In this document: positions 7,305-13,283 of the stretch, in pieces
Layout of the letters: each line of letters begins with the position of its first letter
Position numbering within the stretch: position 1 is the first letter of the stretch
Origin: Cuniculiplasma sp.
GTDB taxonomy: Archaea > Thermoplasmatota > Thermoplasmata > Thermoplasmatales > Thermoplasmataceae
Reading direction: 5' to 3'
Length of the DNA: 13,283 nucleotides
Assembly (NCBI GenBank): GCA_023256455.1
Contig: JAGDXN010000001.1
Coordinates: 1 to 13,283, forward strand
The notes under the pieces: model-generated
What the model saw: the letters and a program-made list of their open reading frames with translations, nothing else
Told to the model about the DNA's origin: nothing
Database searches by the model: none
Made by a program: the position numbers and the translations under genes

Positions 7305-9288
7305 CCTTCTCCTTTTGGTTCCCTTTGTTGAAAAATTTACCTTTTACAAAATGCCTCACATCATAGAAGAAAATGTTATCATATGGGCATGCTTCAACGC
7401 AGTCACCAATTCCAACGCATCTGGAATTTTTGAACTCCCCCTTTTGAATGAAGTTCCCGGGCTGGGAAGAAAGGCCCACGGGGCATGCCTGTGCGCAATC
7501 CTTTGTTTTGCAATTTATGCACTGGTTGGAATCCCTTACTTTCAGTTTGAAAAAACCAAACTTTCCAACCCACCTGTTAAAGTTTCCCCAGTGGCAATAG
7601 CCTGTGTTTATACATCCATAAGACCCAAAATATGGCATTGTGATGAAAACTGCATACCAGATTATATCAAAGAGAAATATGTATATGAAAACAAGGGGAT
7701 CTGTCCCATACATTGTTACATTGATATACCCAAAGTTATCAAGCAGGGAAATAATTGAAGCCACGGCCAGGGATGCATAAACAGAAAGGGAAACAACCCT
7801 GTAAATCCTATTTTCTTTTTCACCTGGTATGGTGACTTTTTTTGCCAGTTCCCCTTCCCTGTTGAACTTTTTCATTGAATCATAGAATGTTCCCTGATAC
7901 ATTATGGGTGCAGTGCAGAATACTGAGCAGAGTTGCCTTGCACCAAAGAGAAGGGAAAGTATCCCACTGATCAGATAGGTAAGGAGCATTGGAACAATTA
8001 ATGCTGCTGCAAGTCCACCTGCTGTTCCTATGCCCATACTCCACCCTATAAAGGGATAGTATTGGGGATTTGCCAGAATGAATGAGGGGAGCAGAATGGA
8101 ATAGACCCCATAGGCCATGATCATCAGAGCCAGCCTTATTCTGTTCTCAAGATTTTTAGTCTTTAGCATTTTGAAAACCACAAGGGAACCCATTTCGGCA
8201 CCCATCATGATGAGGAACCATGGGGAACCGGTAATTCCACCCACAAAGACAACTCCGTTGAACAAAATCTCGCCTATAAGGGATAGGGATGGTGTGAACG
8301 GCGCAAGGCCAAGGGAGGCAATAAATGAAGAAGATCCGTAGTACTGGAAATCAAAGGTTGCGCCCATTGTGAACTCTGCAAGGAATATGTTCAGTAAAAA
8401 CAAGGTTGACCATTTGCTGTCTGAAAGCCAGTAAACCTTTCCGTGCCCCTCTAAATAGTTCTTATTAAGAATGGCAGAAAGGTAAATGCTCATTTCCAGT
8501 ACAATGGATGATCCAAGAATGACCAGATTTCCGTTATACTGGAATATCATTACGCCGAGCATCATCAAAAAATAGGTGAATATAATTCTGTTCATGTATG
8601 TTGAGAAATTTTTCTCCACATATTGCTTTCTGTAAAGATGCTCAAAAAGAAATATGAAAAGAACGGTCATAATTGACCCGCCCAAATAAACGGCTATCTC
8701 TTCCCATATTCCGCTGTTTATTGCACTGGGTGTCAGAAACATCACTGTGGATTGGAATATTATGAAGATCAGAGCAACTGGGGATTCCCTCCTTATGCTC
8801 ATTATTGCGGTTAAGAGCATCTCCAGGGACATTGGGAATATGAACCAGAACGATGTGAGGGGATAGAATAAAATATTGATTATATTGGATCCATAAAAGG
8901 AAATAAAGCTTAAATTGCCTCCTATGGATATGAAATCAAGACTCATGAGGAATTCGTCGAAAATTGTGAAAAAAACATAGATCCATAGATTGACCTTTGC
9001 AGGCTGATCACCCTCAAGGGACCTTACAAAGCTTATCATGGGATAAATCAGCTCAAGCCCCATAATGGCTGCTGATAGCAGTACAATATCCTGCAGATTG
9101 TAAGGAACAATGCCGGAAAGATAAACAGCAGGACCAAGAAGCATACTGTTCATCATCGCCAGAAATATATATGCAATTATTTTTTTAATCTGGGTATCTG
9201 CATTCCTGGCATAATATATGATCCATGAGGTGAAGATCCCCATTAAAGCGGCCAGGATATAAAGTAAAGGAAAGGTATAGGCAAACAT
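7297..9288 (-). CDS. membrane-bound ferredoxin-domain protein (NapH/CcoG-like C-terminal half)
   Basis: A 663-aa protein with at least a dozen hydrophobic segments followed by a cytoplasmic-type ferredoxin domain. Cysteine groups in order: C454-x3-C458 after a GARQLC loop, C559-x5-C565 after the last helix, then C590-x2-C-x4-C-x3-CP (590-603) and C624-x5-C-x3-CP (624-635). The second half, with paired cysteines in membrane loops followed by ferredoxin motifs, recalls NapH/CcoG/NosR-type electron-transfer proteins. The first half (1-275) matches only the neighbouring 301-aa protein. In the second ferredoxin motif Ile627 replaces the usual second cysteine, suggesting one [4Fe-4S] and one [3Fe-4S] or degenerate cluster. 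The gene starts 36 nt after arsB, with a possible TATA (9316-9323) in the gap, so it may be the last ars operon gene or have its own promoter. The electron donor and acceptor are unknown. Confidence 0.82.
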   Translation of the reverse strand: MFAYTFPLLYILAALMGIFTSWIIYYARNADTQIKKIIAYIFLAMMNSMLLGPAVYLSGIVPYNLQDIVLLSAAIMGLELIYPMISFVRSLEGDQPAKVNLWIYVFFTIFDEFLMSLDFISIGGNLSFISFYGSNIINILFYPLTSFWFIFPMSLEMLLTAIMSIRRESPVALIFIIFQSTVMFLTPSAINSGIWEEIAVYLGGSIMTVLFIFLFEHLYRKQYVEKNFSTYMNRIIFTYFLMMLGVMIFQYNGNLVILGSSIVLEMSIYLSAILNKNYLEGHGKVYWLSDSKWSTLFLLNIFLAEFTMGATFDFQYYGSSSFIASLGLAPFTPSLSLIGEILFNGVVFVGGITGSPWFLIMMGAEMGSLVVFKMLKTKNLENRIRLALMIMAYGVYSILLPSFILANPQYYPFIGWSMGIGTAGGLAAALIVPMLLTYLISGILSLLFGARQLCSVFCTAPIMYQGTFYDSMKKFNREGELAKKVTIPGEKENRIYRVVSLSVYASLAVASIISLLDNFGYINVTMYGTDPLVFIYIFLFDIIWYAVFITMPYFGSYGCINTGYCHWGNFNRWVGKFGFFKLKVRDSNQCINCKTKDCAQACPVGLSSQPGNFIQKGEFKNSRCVGIGDCVEACPYDNIFFYDVRHFVKGKFFNKGNQKEKVK

Positions 9289-9324
9289 CTCATCCGTAAA
9301 GTGATTTTACCTTTTCTAATAAAT

Positions 9325-10641
9325 CTAGTGCAATACTATTAAGCCACTCTCAAGATATAGGGAGAGCAGTGTAAGGGTGAGAACAGGAATTCCCACGAGT
9401 ATGCCTGTTTTCATGTAATCCACAGTGCTTATTTTGAAATCGCCCTTTCTTTCGATCATGTAAAGCCACACAAGTGTGGCAAGGGAACCTATGGGTGTAA
9501 ATTTCGGCCCAATATCATTTCCAATTGCGTTCGTTAGAAGGATTGTGCCGGTCATGTGGGCATGCTGAAGGGCCAGATCACCCAGCAATACAGAGGGAAG
9601 ATTGTTCATTATGGATGCCGTAAAGGCAAAGAGGTATCCTGTAAATATGTAATTAAGCCCATATGGGAAAGATGAGAAATAGATCAGGACGCCTGAAATG
9701 GCCTCTGTAAGGCCATTATTGGCCATGGCAAAGACAACAATGTACATGCCTATGGAAAACAATATTATCTGCCATGGTGCCTCTCTCACAGGTTTGATAT
9801 AACTTATTCTTCCATTCTGCCTTGCCAGGAGAAGGAGGAAAAAAGCGGCAGGCATGGAAACAACTGCCACAGGTACAGAGAGAAAACCGCCCACAGAATA
9901 GAGGATAATTAAAACAGTTATAAATGGAAAGAACATCTTAAAAATCAAAGGATCTTTTATTTCAGAATCTTTAAAATCAACAATGGTGCTGACCTTTTCT
10001 GGAATGTCTTTCATGAAGAAAAGATACAGGAAAAGGAGGCTTGCACCAACACTGACAAGATCAGGAATTAACATCACATACATGTACGGGAAGAAATTAA
10101 TTCCAAAATAGGTTGCTGCAATTATATTCACAAGATTGCTCACCAGAAGGGGTATGCTTGCAGAATCCGCTATGAATCCCACAGCCATAATATATGCCAG
10201 AAGAGTCTTTCCCTTAAGGCCTGCCCTGTAAAGTACAGATATGATTATGGGTGTCATCACCAGGGCCGTCCCATCGTTTGCAAATATGGCAGAAATAAAA
10301 GCACCACCCAGTATGATCAGTATGAACAGCCTCTTCCCATTACCCCGGGAAAGGCTGAGAAGCCTCACTGAAAGATATTGAAAAACTCCGGCTTCATCAA
10401 AAACAAGGGAAATGATCACTATGGATATGAATGTTAGAGTTGCATTCCACACGATGGAAATAACATCTATGAAATCCTTCAGTGAGGTGAGGCCAGTGAG
10501 GAATGTTATGATGGCGCCTATTAGGGCAGAATATCCTATTCCCACACCCTTTGGCTTTTTAATTACAAGCACAAGGGAGAATATGAAAATAGAAACCGCA
10601 ATGATGAAATCAGATGTCTGATTTTGAAAGATCCCTGACAA
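9325..10641 (-). CDS. arsB: ArsB-type arsenite efflux permease
   Basis: A 438-aa integral membrane transporter exporting As(III) (and often Sb(III)) from the cytoplasm. The length fits ArsB (about 430) and there are 11-12 hydrophobic segments. Conserved family stretches are FANDGTALVMTP (120-131), NNLPSVLLGD (346-355) and GNDIGPKFTPIGSLAT (374-389); these separate it from Acr3. The likely start is a TTG at 10641 inside the 3' end of arsC (32-nt overlap), with GAGG just upstream. No in-frame ATG precedes the first helix, so the start depends on this unusual codon and on translational coupling. No arsA ATPase gene is in the window, so export is presumably driven by the membrane potential or proton gradient. 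Confidence 0.92.
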   Translation of the reverse strand: MSGIFQNQTSDFIIAVSIFIFSLVLVIKKPKGVGIGYSALIGAIITFLTGLTSLKDFIDVISIVWNATLTFISIVIISLVFDEAGVFQYLSVRLLSLSRGNGKRLFILIILGGAFISAIFANDGTALVMTPIIISVLYRAGLKGKTLLAYIMAVGFIADSASIPLLVSNLVNIIAATYFGINFFPYMYVMLIPDLVSVGASLLFLYLFFMKDIPEKVSTIVDFKDSEIKDPLIFKMFFPFITVLIILYSVGGFLSVPVAVVSMPAAFFLLLLARQNGRISYIKPVREAPWQIILFSIGMYIVVFAMANNGLTEAISGVLIYFSSFPYGLNYIFTGYLFAFTASIMNNLPSVLLGDLALQHAHMTGTILLTNAIGNDIGPKFTPIGSLATLVWLYMIERKGDFKISTVDYMKTGILVGIPVLTLTLLSLYLESGLIVLH

Positions 10642-11011
10642 GTTCCTCTATCCTGTCCCTTATTATTCTGACCTCTTCAAGGCTTTTACCCTTCGGATCA
10701 TCCAGTCCCCAATCTACCATTTTTTTCTTCATTGCTCCTGCAATGGGTGCGGGGCATGTATCCTGAACTGAACAGCCCATTATAACAACAAGATCTGCAC
10801 CTTCAACCATCTCTTGCGTCATGACCTTTGGTTTGTCGTGGGATATGTCCATGCCGATCTCTTTCATTGCATCCACAACCATATCATTTACTTGATCTGA
10901 TGGAACCGTTCCTGCACTTAAACAGTCAATTCCATATTTTTTTCCAAAGGCCTCAGCCATTTTACTTCTTCCTGCGTTTTCCACGCATACAAAAAGAACC
11001 TTTCCCTTCAT
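10610..11011 (-). CDS. arsC: arsenate reductase, low-molecular-weight phosphatase type
   Basis: A 133-aa cytoplasmic enzyme that reduces As(V) to As(III), the form ArsB exports. It has the phosphatase P-loop CVENAGRS (9-16) with catalytic Cys9 and Arg15. The two further cysteines of the thioredoxin-coupled class are present as C80 and C86 (GCSVQDTC), matching Cys10/82/89 of the Staphylococcus enzyme. The loop DWGLDDPKG (99-107) carries the conserved Asp-Pro. An extra Cys30 is not part of the known relay. It lies 20 nt after arsR and overlaps arsB by 32 nt. A purine-rich GGAAGGA precedes the ATG by about 12 nt. All catalytic residues are in place, so it should be active, with thioredoxin as probable reductant. 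Confidence 0.93.
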   Translation of the reverse strand: MKGKVLFVCVENAGRSKMAEAFGKKYGIDCLSAGTVPSDQVNDMVVDAMKEIGMDISHDKPKVMTQEMVEGADLVVIMGCSVQDTCPAPIAGAMKKKMVDWGLDDPKGKSLEEVRIIRDRIEELVRDLSKSDI

Positions 11012-11031
11012 TCAAAACCATATCCTTCCTT

Positions 11032-11325
11032 TCATATCCATTCTCTTGATCTGTAATATATCCATTTTCCCTCTCTCCTTCCTTCTATAAGATCAGCTTC
11101 AAGGAGTTTTTTCAGATGACCTGATACGGTGGACTGGGGCATACCGGTCATATTTTCAATCTGACATACGCACAGTTCATCCTCAAGAAGGGTAAGGTAA
11201 AGGCTCAGCCTCACCGGGTCCCCCAGGGCCATATATTTTTTGTATTTTTTATTCTCTTCCACACCATTAAGGATTTTCTGAAAATATTCCCTTGTTTTTT
11301 CATCCACAACCTTACATTCATTCAT
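11032..11325 (-). CDS. arsR: ArsR-family arsenic-responsive repressor
   Basis: A 97-aa winged-helix regulator. The metalloid-sensing motif ELCVC is at residues 50-54 (Cys52, Cys54). The recognition region MPQSTVSGHLKKL (62-74) and the wing REGKWIYY (84-91) are typical. In this family As(III) bound at the CVC site releases the repressor from DNA. The third thiol found in some homologues could be supplied by Cys4, but that is uncertain. It heads the arsR-arsC-arsB run and should repress its own operon through the palindrome just upstream. Several ATG triplets lie near the start; 11325 is the only one that keeps the full frame. Confidence 0.93.
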   Translation of the reverse strand: MNECKVVDEKTREYFQKILNGVEENKKYKKYMALGDPVRLSLYLTLLEDELCVCQIENMTGMPQSTVSGHLKKLLEADLIEGRREGKWIYYRSREWI

Positions 11326-11331
11326 ATCTTA

Positions 11332-11370
11332 ATATCACGATATGGCGATATGTAATTCATATATTTAAAT
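11332..11370 (-). promoter_or_regulatory. ars promoter with candidate ArsR operator
   Basis: On the - strand a TATA-like element (tttaaatata, about 11361-11370) lies about 25-30 nt before the predicted transcription start. That start falls inside an inverted repeat atatc-ac-gatat (11332-11343), and a further gatat half-site is at 11347-11351. A repressor bound there would cover the start site and block RNA polymerase. The arsR start codon follows within about 10 nt, so the leader is very short. Confidence 0.6.
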
Positions 11371-11398
11371 CAATTTTTCCAGTTAGAAAAGGGTGAAG

Positions 11399-11481
11399 CG
11401 CTGGGAGGGAGATTCGAACTCCCGAGCTACGAGAGCACAGGCTTTCCAGACCTGCGCCTTACCAGGCTAGGCTACCCCAGC
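11399..11481 (-). tRNA. tRNA-Ser (anticodon GGA)
   Basis: An 83-nt class II tRNA on the - strand. The acceptor arms GCTGGGG and TCCCAGC pair over 7 bp (one G-T), followed by discriminator G at 11399. The anticodon stem CAGGT/GCCTG encloses loop CTGGAAA, giving GGA. A long variable arm follows, then the T-arm GGGAG-TTCGAAT-CTCCC. CCA is not encoded and no intron is seen. The long variable arm and G discriminator are serine identity features. Confidence 0.95.
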
Positions 11482-11503
11482 TCACCGGCATAATTCCTTT
11501 TTT

Positions 11504-11512
11504 GTATTTATC
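11504..11512 (-). promoter_or_regulatory. TATA box of tRNA-Ser(GGA)
   Basis: On the - strand gataaatac lies 23-31 nt upstream of the tRNA 5' end, the usual archaeal TATA position. Confidence 0.55.
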
Positions 11513-11551
11513 GTTTTAGAATGTTCCCTCATTACATCAGGACTTTGAGAC

Positions 11552-11558
11552 TTTATAT
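11552..11558 (+). promoter_or_regulatory. TATA box of the universal stress protein gene
   Basis: The sequence tttatat predicts a transcription start near 11580, leaving a leader of about 25-30 nt that contains the AAAGGTGA ribosome site (11597-11604). Confidence 0.5.
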
Positions 11559-11608
11559 GTCAGGCAATCTATTTATTCCATCAGGAGTTATTCTCAAAGG
11601 TGAATGAT

Positions 11609-12064
11609 ATGTCTGAAATTAAAATCAAGAAAATAATGTGCTCCTACGATTTCTCAGAGGAATCAAAGAAGGCTCTGGAAATGGCTTTTTTTCTTACTGA
11701 ATCCATAAAGGACTGTGAGCTATATATCTTGAATGTTTACAGGCCAATACCCACACCTGTAGGAGATTTTACAGGTGCAACAGATTCATACCTGGAAGAC
11801 AATGAGGAGGAGCTGGAGAAGAGCAGAAAGAAGCTCCATGAGGTTGTGGAAGAGATCAAGAAGGACAGAAAAATAGAAAAGTGCACAGGAAACGTTGTAA
11901 TGGGCAACCCTGTGGAGGAAATACTACACGCCATAGAGAAGGAAAAACCAGATCTTGTAATCATGGGAAACAAGAAGCACGGTTTCAAAAAGGGAATTAT
12001 CCTTGGTTCCGTTTCAGAGAGGGTTTCTGCCAACTCGCCTGTTTCGGTTCTTATAGCAAGATAA
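11609..12064 (+). CDS. universal stress protein (UspA family)
   Basis: A 151-aa single-domain cytoplasmic USP. The N-terminal strand KKIMCSYDFSEESKKALEMA carries the conserved Asp. A charged helical segment lies in the middle, and the fold ends with the family signature DLVIMGNKKHG...LGSVSERV...SPVSVLIAR. The start ATG at 11609 is preferred because AAAGGTGA (11597-11604) precedes it; the GTG at 11600 would lie inside that site. The nucleotide motif is shifted: the family consensus is G-x2-G-x9-GS, here it reads G-x4-G-x7-GS, with the same total length. ATP binding is therefore possible but not certain. It is a single-gene unit between two tRNA-Ser genes on the other strand, ended by a seven-T run. 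Confidence 0.88.
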   Translation: MSEIKIKKIMCSYDFSEESKKALEMAFFLTESIKDCELYILNVYRPIPTPVGDFTGATDSYLEDNEEELEKSRKKLHEVVEEIKKDRKIEKCTGNVVMGNPVEEILHAIEKEKPDLVIMGNKKHGFKKGIILGSVSERVSANSPVSVLIAR

Positions 12065-12069
12065 GGACG

Positions 12070-12076
12070 TTTTTTT
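12070..12076 (+). terminator. T-run after the universal stress protein gene
   Basis: Seven consecutive T start 5 nt after the stop codon; more T-rich stretches follow (12093-12120). This fits a U-tract archaeal terminator. Confidence 0.5.
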
Positions 12077-12161
12077 AATCTGCAAAAATAATTCTTTTTA
12101 TTTTCTGAAAACCTTTTTTTTCGTCTGCCTGACCCATCATGTTAAGGAATTGAAAGGGATA

Positions 12162-12244
12162 CGCCGGGGGGGAGATTCGAACTCCCGAGCTACAAGAGCA
12201 GCAGATCTCGAATCTGCCGCCTTACCAGGCTAGGCTACCCCGAC
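12162..12244 (-). tRNA. tRNA-Ser (anticodon CGA)
   Basis: An 83-nt class II tRNA. The acceptor arms GTCGGGG and CCCCGGC pair over 7 bp (one T-G), with discriminator G at 12162. The anticodon stem GCAGA/TCTGC holds loop TTCGAGA, giving CGA. The D-arm and T-arm are identical to those of the nearby tRNA-Ser(GGA), so the two are close paralogues. CCA is not encoded. Its first 15 nt are also the last codons and stop of the upstream CoA-binding gene, and no TATA is seen 25-30 nt upstream, so it is probably cut from a shared transcript. Confidence 0.95.
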
Positions 12245-12649
12245 CCTGTGTTTTCTATGCTCTTCCATCATGCATCTGTCCATAATTACCTTTATGCCAT
12301 TTTCTTCCCCTATCCTTTTTCCCTCGTCACTCCTGACCCCTATCTGCATCCATACTGTTTTGGGCCTGGCTGTCATGGCATCCCTTACTATTTCTGGAAC
12401 AGCCTCCGATTTTCTGAATATGTCCACAACATCTATTTTATTCTCTTTCGCAGCATCACTCACAGATGGATATGCCTTTAATCCATTCCATTCCTTAATT
12501 GCTGGATTTACCGGTATGATCTTGAATCCATTTTCTTGAAGATATTTTGCAACCCTGTAGCTGTCCCTGTCGCTTTTGTCGCTCAAACCCACAACAGCAA
12601 CATTTCTTTCATTTTTAAGTATTTCCAAAATTGTGTTCTCTTCAGACAT
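12230..12649 (-). CDS. CoA-binding domain protein (YccU/CoA_binding_2 family)
   Basis: A 139-aa single Rossmann-like domain. The nucleotide loop VAVVGLSDKSDRDSYRVAKY (17-36), the strand IIPVNP (44-49), the segment VWMQIGVRSDEG (99-110) and the C-terminal MDRCMMEEHRK (123-133) are the family's conserved blocks, and the length is typical. The family is known to have the CoA-ligase-type binding fold, but its cellular role is not defined. The ATG at 12649 has a TATA-like tttaaa (12671-12676) 22-27 nt upstream and no Shine-Dalgarno, so it is probably leaderless. Its last four codons and TAG stop lie inside the 5' end of tRNA-Ser(CGA), so processing of the tRNA would cut this mRNA before its stop codon. 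Confidence 0.9.
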   Translation of the reverse strand: MSEENTILEILKNERNVAVVGLSDKSDRDSYRVAKYLQENGFKIIPVNPAIKEWNGLKAYPSVSDAAKENKIDVVDIFRKSEAVPEIVRDAMTARPKTVWMQIGVRSDEGKRIGEENGIKVIMDRCMMEEHRKHRVGVA

Positions 12650-12656
12650 GATTAAG

Positions 12657-12676
12657 AAAAAAGATATTTGTTTAAA
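12657..12676 (-). promoter_or_regulatory. psmA terminator overlapping the promoter of the CoA-binding gene
   Basis: On the - strand a TATA-like tttaaa (12671-12676) and a six-T run (12657-12662) share the 39-nt gap between psmA and the next gene. The T-run can end psmA transcripts and the TATA can start the next one. Confidence 0.45.
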
Positions 12677-12688
12677 TTTTTTTTGTTT

Positions 12689-13283
12689 TTATGAGACAAT
12701 TTTGTCTATTTCTTCCTTTGTCAGGATCTTATATATGCCATCTGTCTGAATTACGGCAACCTCTGGTGTTCTCATCTCAGAACCCTCTTCTATTGAGGAT
12801 TTGAGTGCATTGAAACCGAGTTTGATTGCCCCCTTCATATCCAGTTCTTCACTGTATTCCTTTTCAAAGAAGTTCAGAACCTGATCCCTGCCTGATCCTA
12901 TGGCTGTGGCCTTATATTCGTTTATCACCCCTGACGGGTCAGAATCAAACAGCCTTGCGCCTACCTGATCCACACCGGCGAATATAATGGAAACTCCGTA
13001 TGGTCTAACTCCACCGTACTGTGTGTACTGCTGCATCTGGTCTGCAACCTTCTTTACAAGGTTCTCAACATTTACAAGTGAGCCATATGTAACCTTTTCC
13101 TGCTGTGTGACTATTCTGGCGAAGTCAATGAGCACTCTTGCATCTGCACCAAGACCTGAGGTGACACATCCAACATAATCATCAATAAGCTGGATCTTCT
13201 CCATTGAGTTCTGTTCCATCAGCTTGCTTCTTGGTCTTCTTTCAGACATCAGCAGTACTCCATTCTTAAATTTCAATCCAAGG
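12689..13283 (-). CDS. psmA: 20S proteasome alpha subunit, 5' end outside the window
   Basis: Subunit of the outer rings of the archaeal 20S proteasome, which gate substrate entry. From memory, the protein follows the Thermoplasma acidophilum alpha subunit closely, for example [34 protein letters not shown] and [16 protein letters not shown]. The frame is open to the window edge: codons before the TTG at 13276 read Leu-Gly, matching the conserved TALG-M-KF context, so that TTG is internal. About 38 N-terminal residues, including the gating segment, lie beyond 13283. The C-terminal region ([13 protein letters not shown]) is complete and ends with TGA at 12689. This is a core single-copy gene and the best taxonomic marker here. 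Confidence 0.96.
   Translation of the reverse strand, partial: LGLKFKNGVLLMSERRPRSKLMEQNSMEKIQLIDDYVGCVTSGLGADARVLIDFARIVTQQEKVTYGSLVNVENLVKKVADQMQQYTQYGGVRPYGVSIIFAGVDQVGARLFDSDPSGVINEYKATAIGSGRDQVLNFFEKEYSEELDMKGAIKLGFNALKSSIEEGSEMRTPEVAVIQTDGIYKILTKEEIDKIVS

Noticed and set aside
7234..7758. 174-codon open frame on the + strand opposite the ferredoxin domain
   Set aside because: It is the antisense of the cysteine-rich end of a clear gene; the composition is not that of a known protein, and the opposite strand has precise Fe-S motifs.
13274..13276. TTG as the start of the proteasome alpha subunit
   Set aside because: The frame stays open to the window edge, and the preceding codons (Leu-Gly) continue the family's conserved sequence, so the gene is simply cut by the window.

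Overview
The window looks like a chromosomal segment of an acidophilic archaeon of the Thermoplasmatales (Thermoplasma, Ferroplasma, Cuniculiplasma or a relative). The strongest evidence is the proteasome alpha subunit at the right edge, which from memory follows the Thermoplasma acidophilum protein almost residue for residue. Supporting evidence is archaeal: TATA boxes about 25 nt upstream of tRNA and protein starts, several apparently leaderless starts, tRNAs without an encoded CCA, and dipeptide/oligopeptide ABC genes with charged insertions. No species can be named from the sequence alone.

Left part (1-6300, + strand). Positions 1-582 hold no convincing gene. They are AT-rich and full of short direct and inverted repeats, including an exact 16-bp direct repeat. 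A peptide-transport block follows: a DppD-type ATPase without its N-terminal nucleotide-binding half (no Walker A, no Q-loop), a complete DppF-type ATPase, a small two-helix membrane protein of unknown function, and a very large membrane-anchored family 5 substrate-binding protein with its own TATA box and Shine-Dalgarno. Permease genes are not in the window.

Middle (6300-9300). Two membrane-protein genes converge on a shared terminator region. The + strand gene (301 aa) appears by eye to be a paralogue of the N-terminal membrane half of the - strand gene (663 aa). The larger protein carries a C-terminal two-motif ferredoxin domain and resembles NapH/CcoG-type membrane ferredoxins in its second half.

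Right part (9300-13283). On the - strand lies a compact arsenic cluster, arsR-arsC-arsB, with a palindromic operator candidate over the arsR transcription start. The membrane ferredoxin starts 36 nt after arsB and could be the fourth gene of the run. Next come tRNA-Ser(GGA) (-), a universal stress protein (+), tRNA-Ser(CGA) (-) overlapping the 3' end of a CoA-binding-fold gene (-), and psmA (-), which runs off the window.

How the genes work together: the left block would import peptides, although the DppD partner looks broken. The right block would sense As(III) (ArsR), reduce As(V) to As(III) (ArsC) and export it (ArsB). The most promising undescribed element is the pair of related membrane proteins, one fused to a ferredoxin module and placed directly behind arsB. 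A redox role connected to arsenic or to respiration is inference only.
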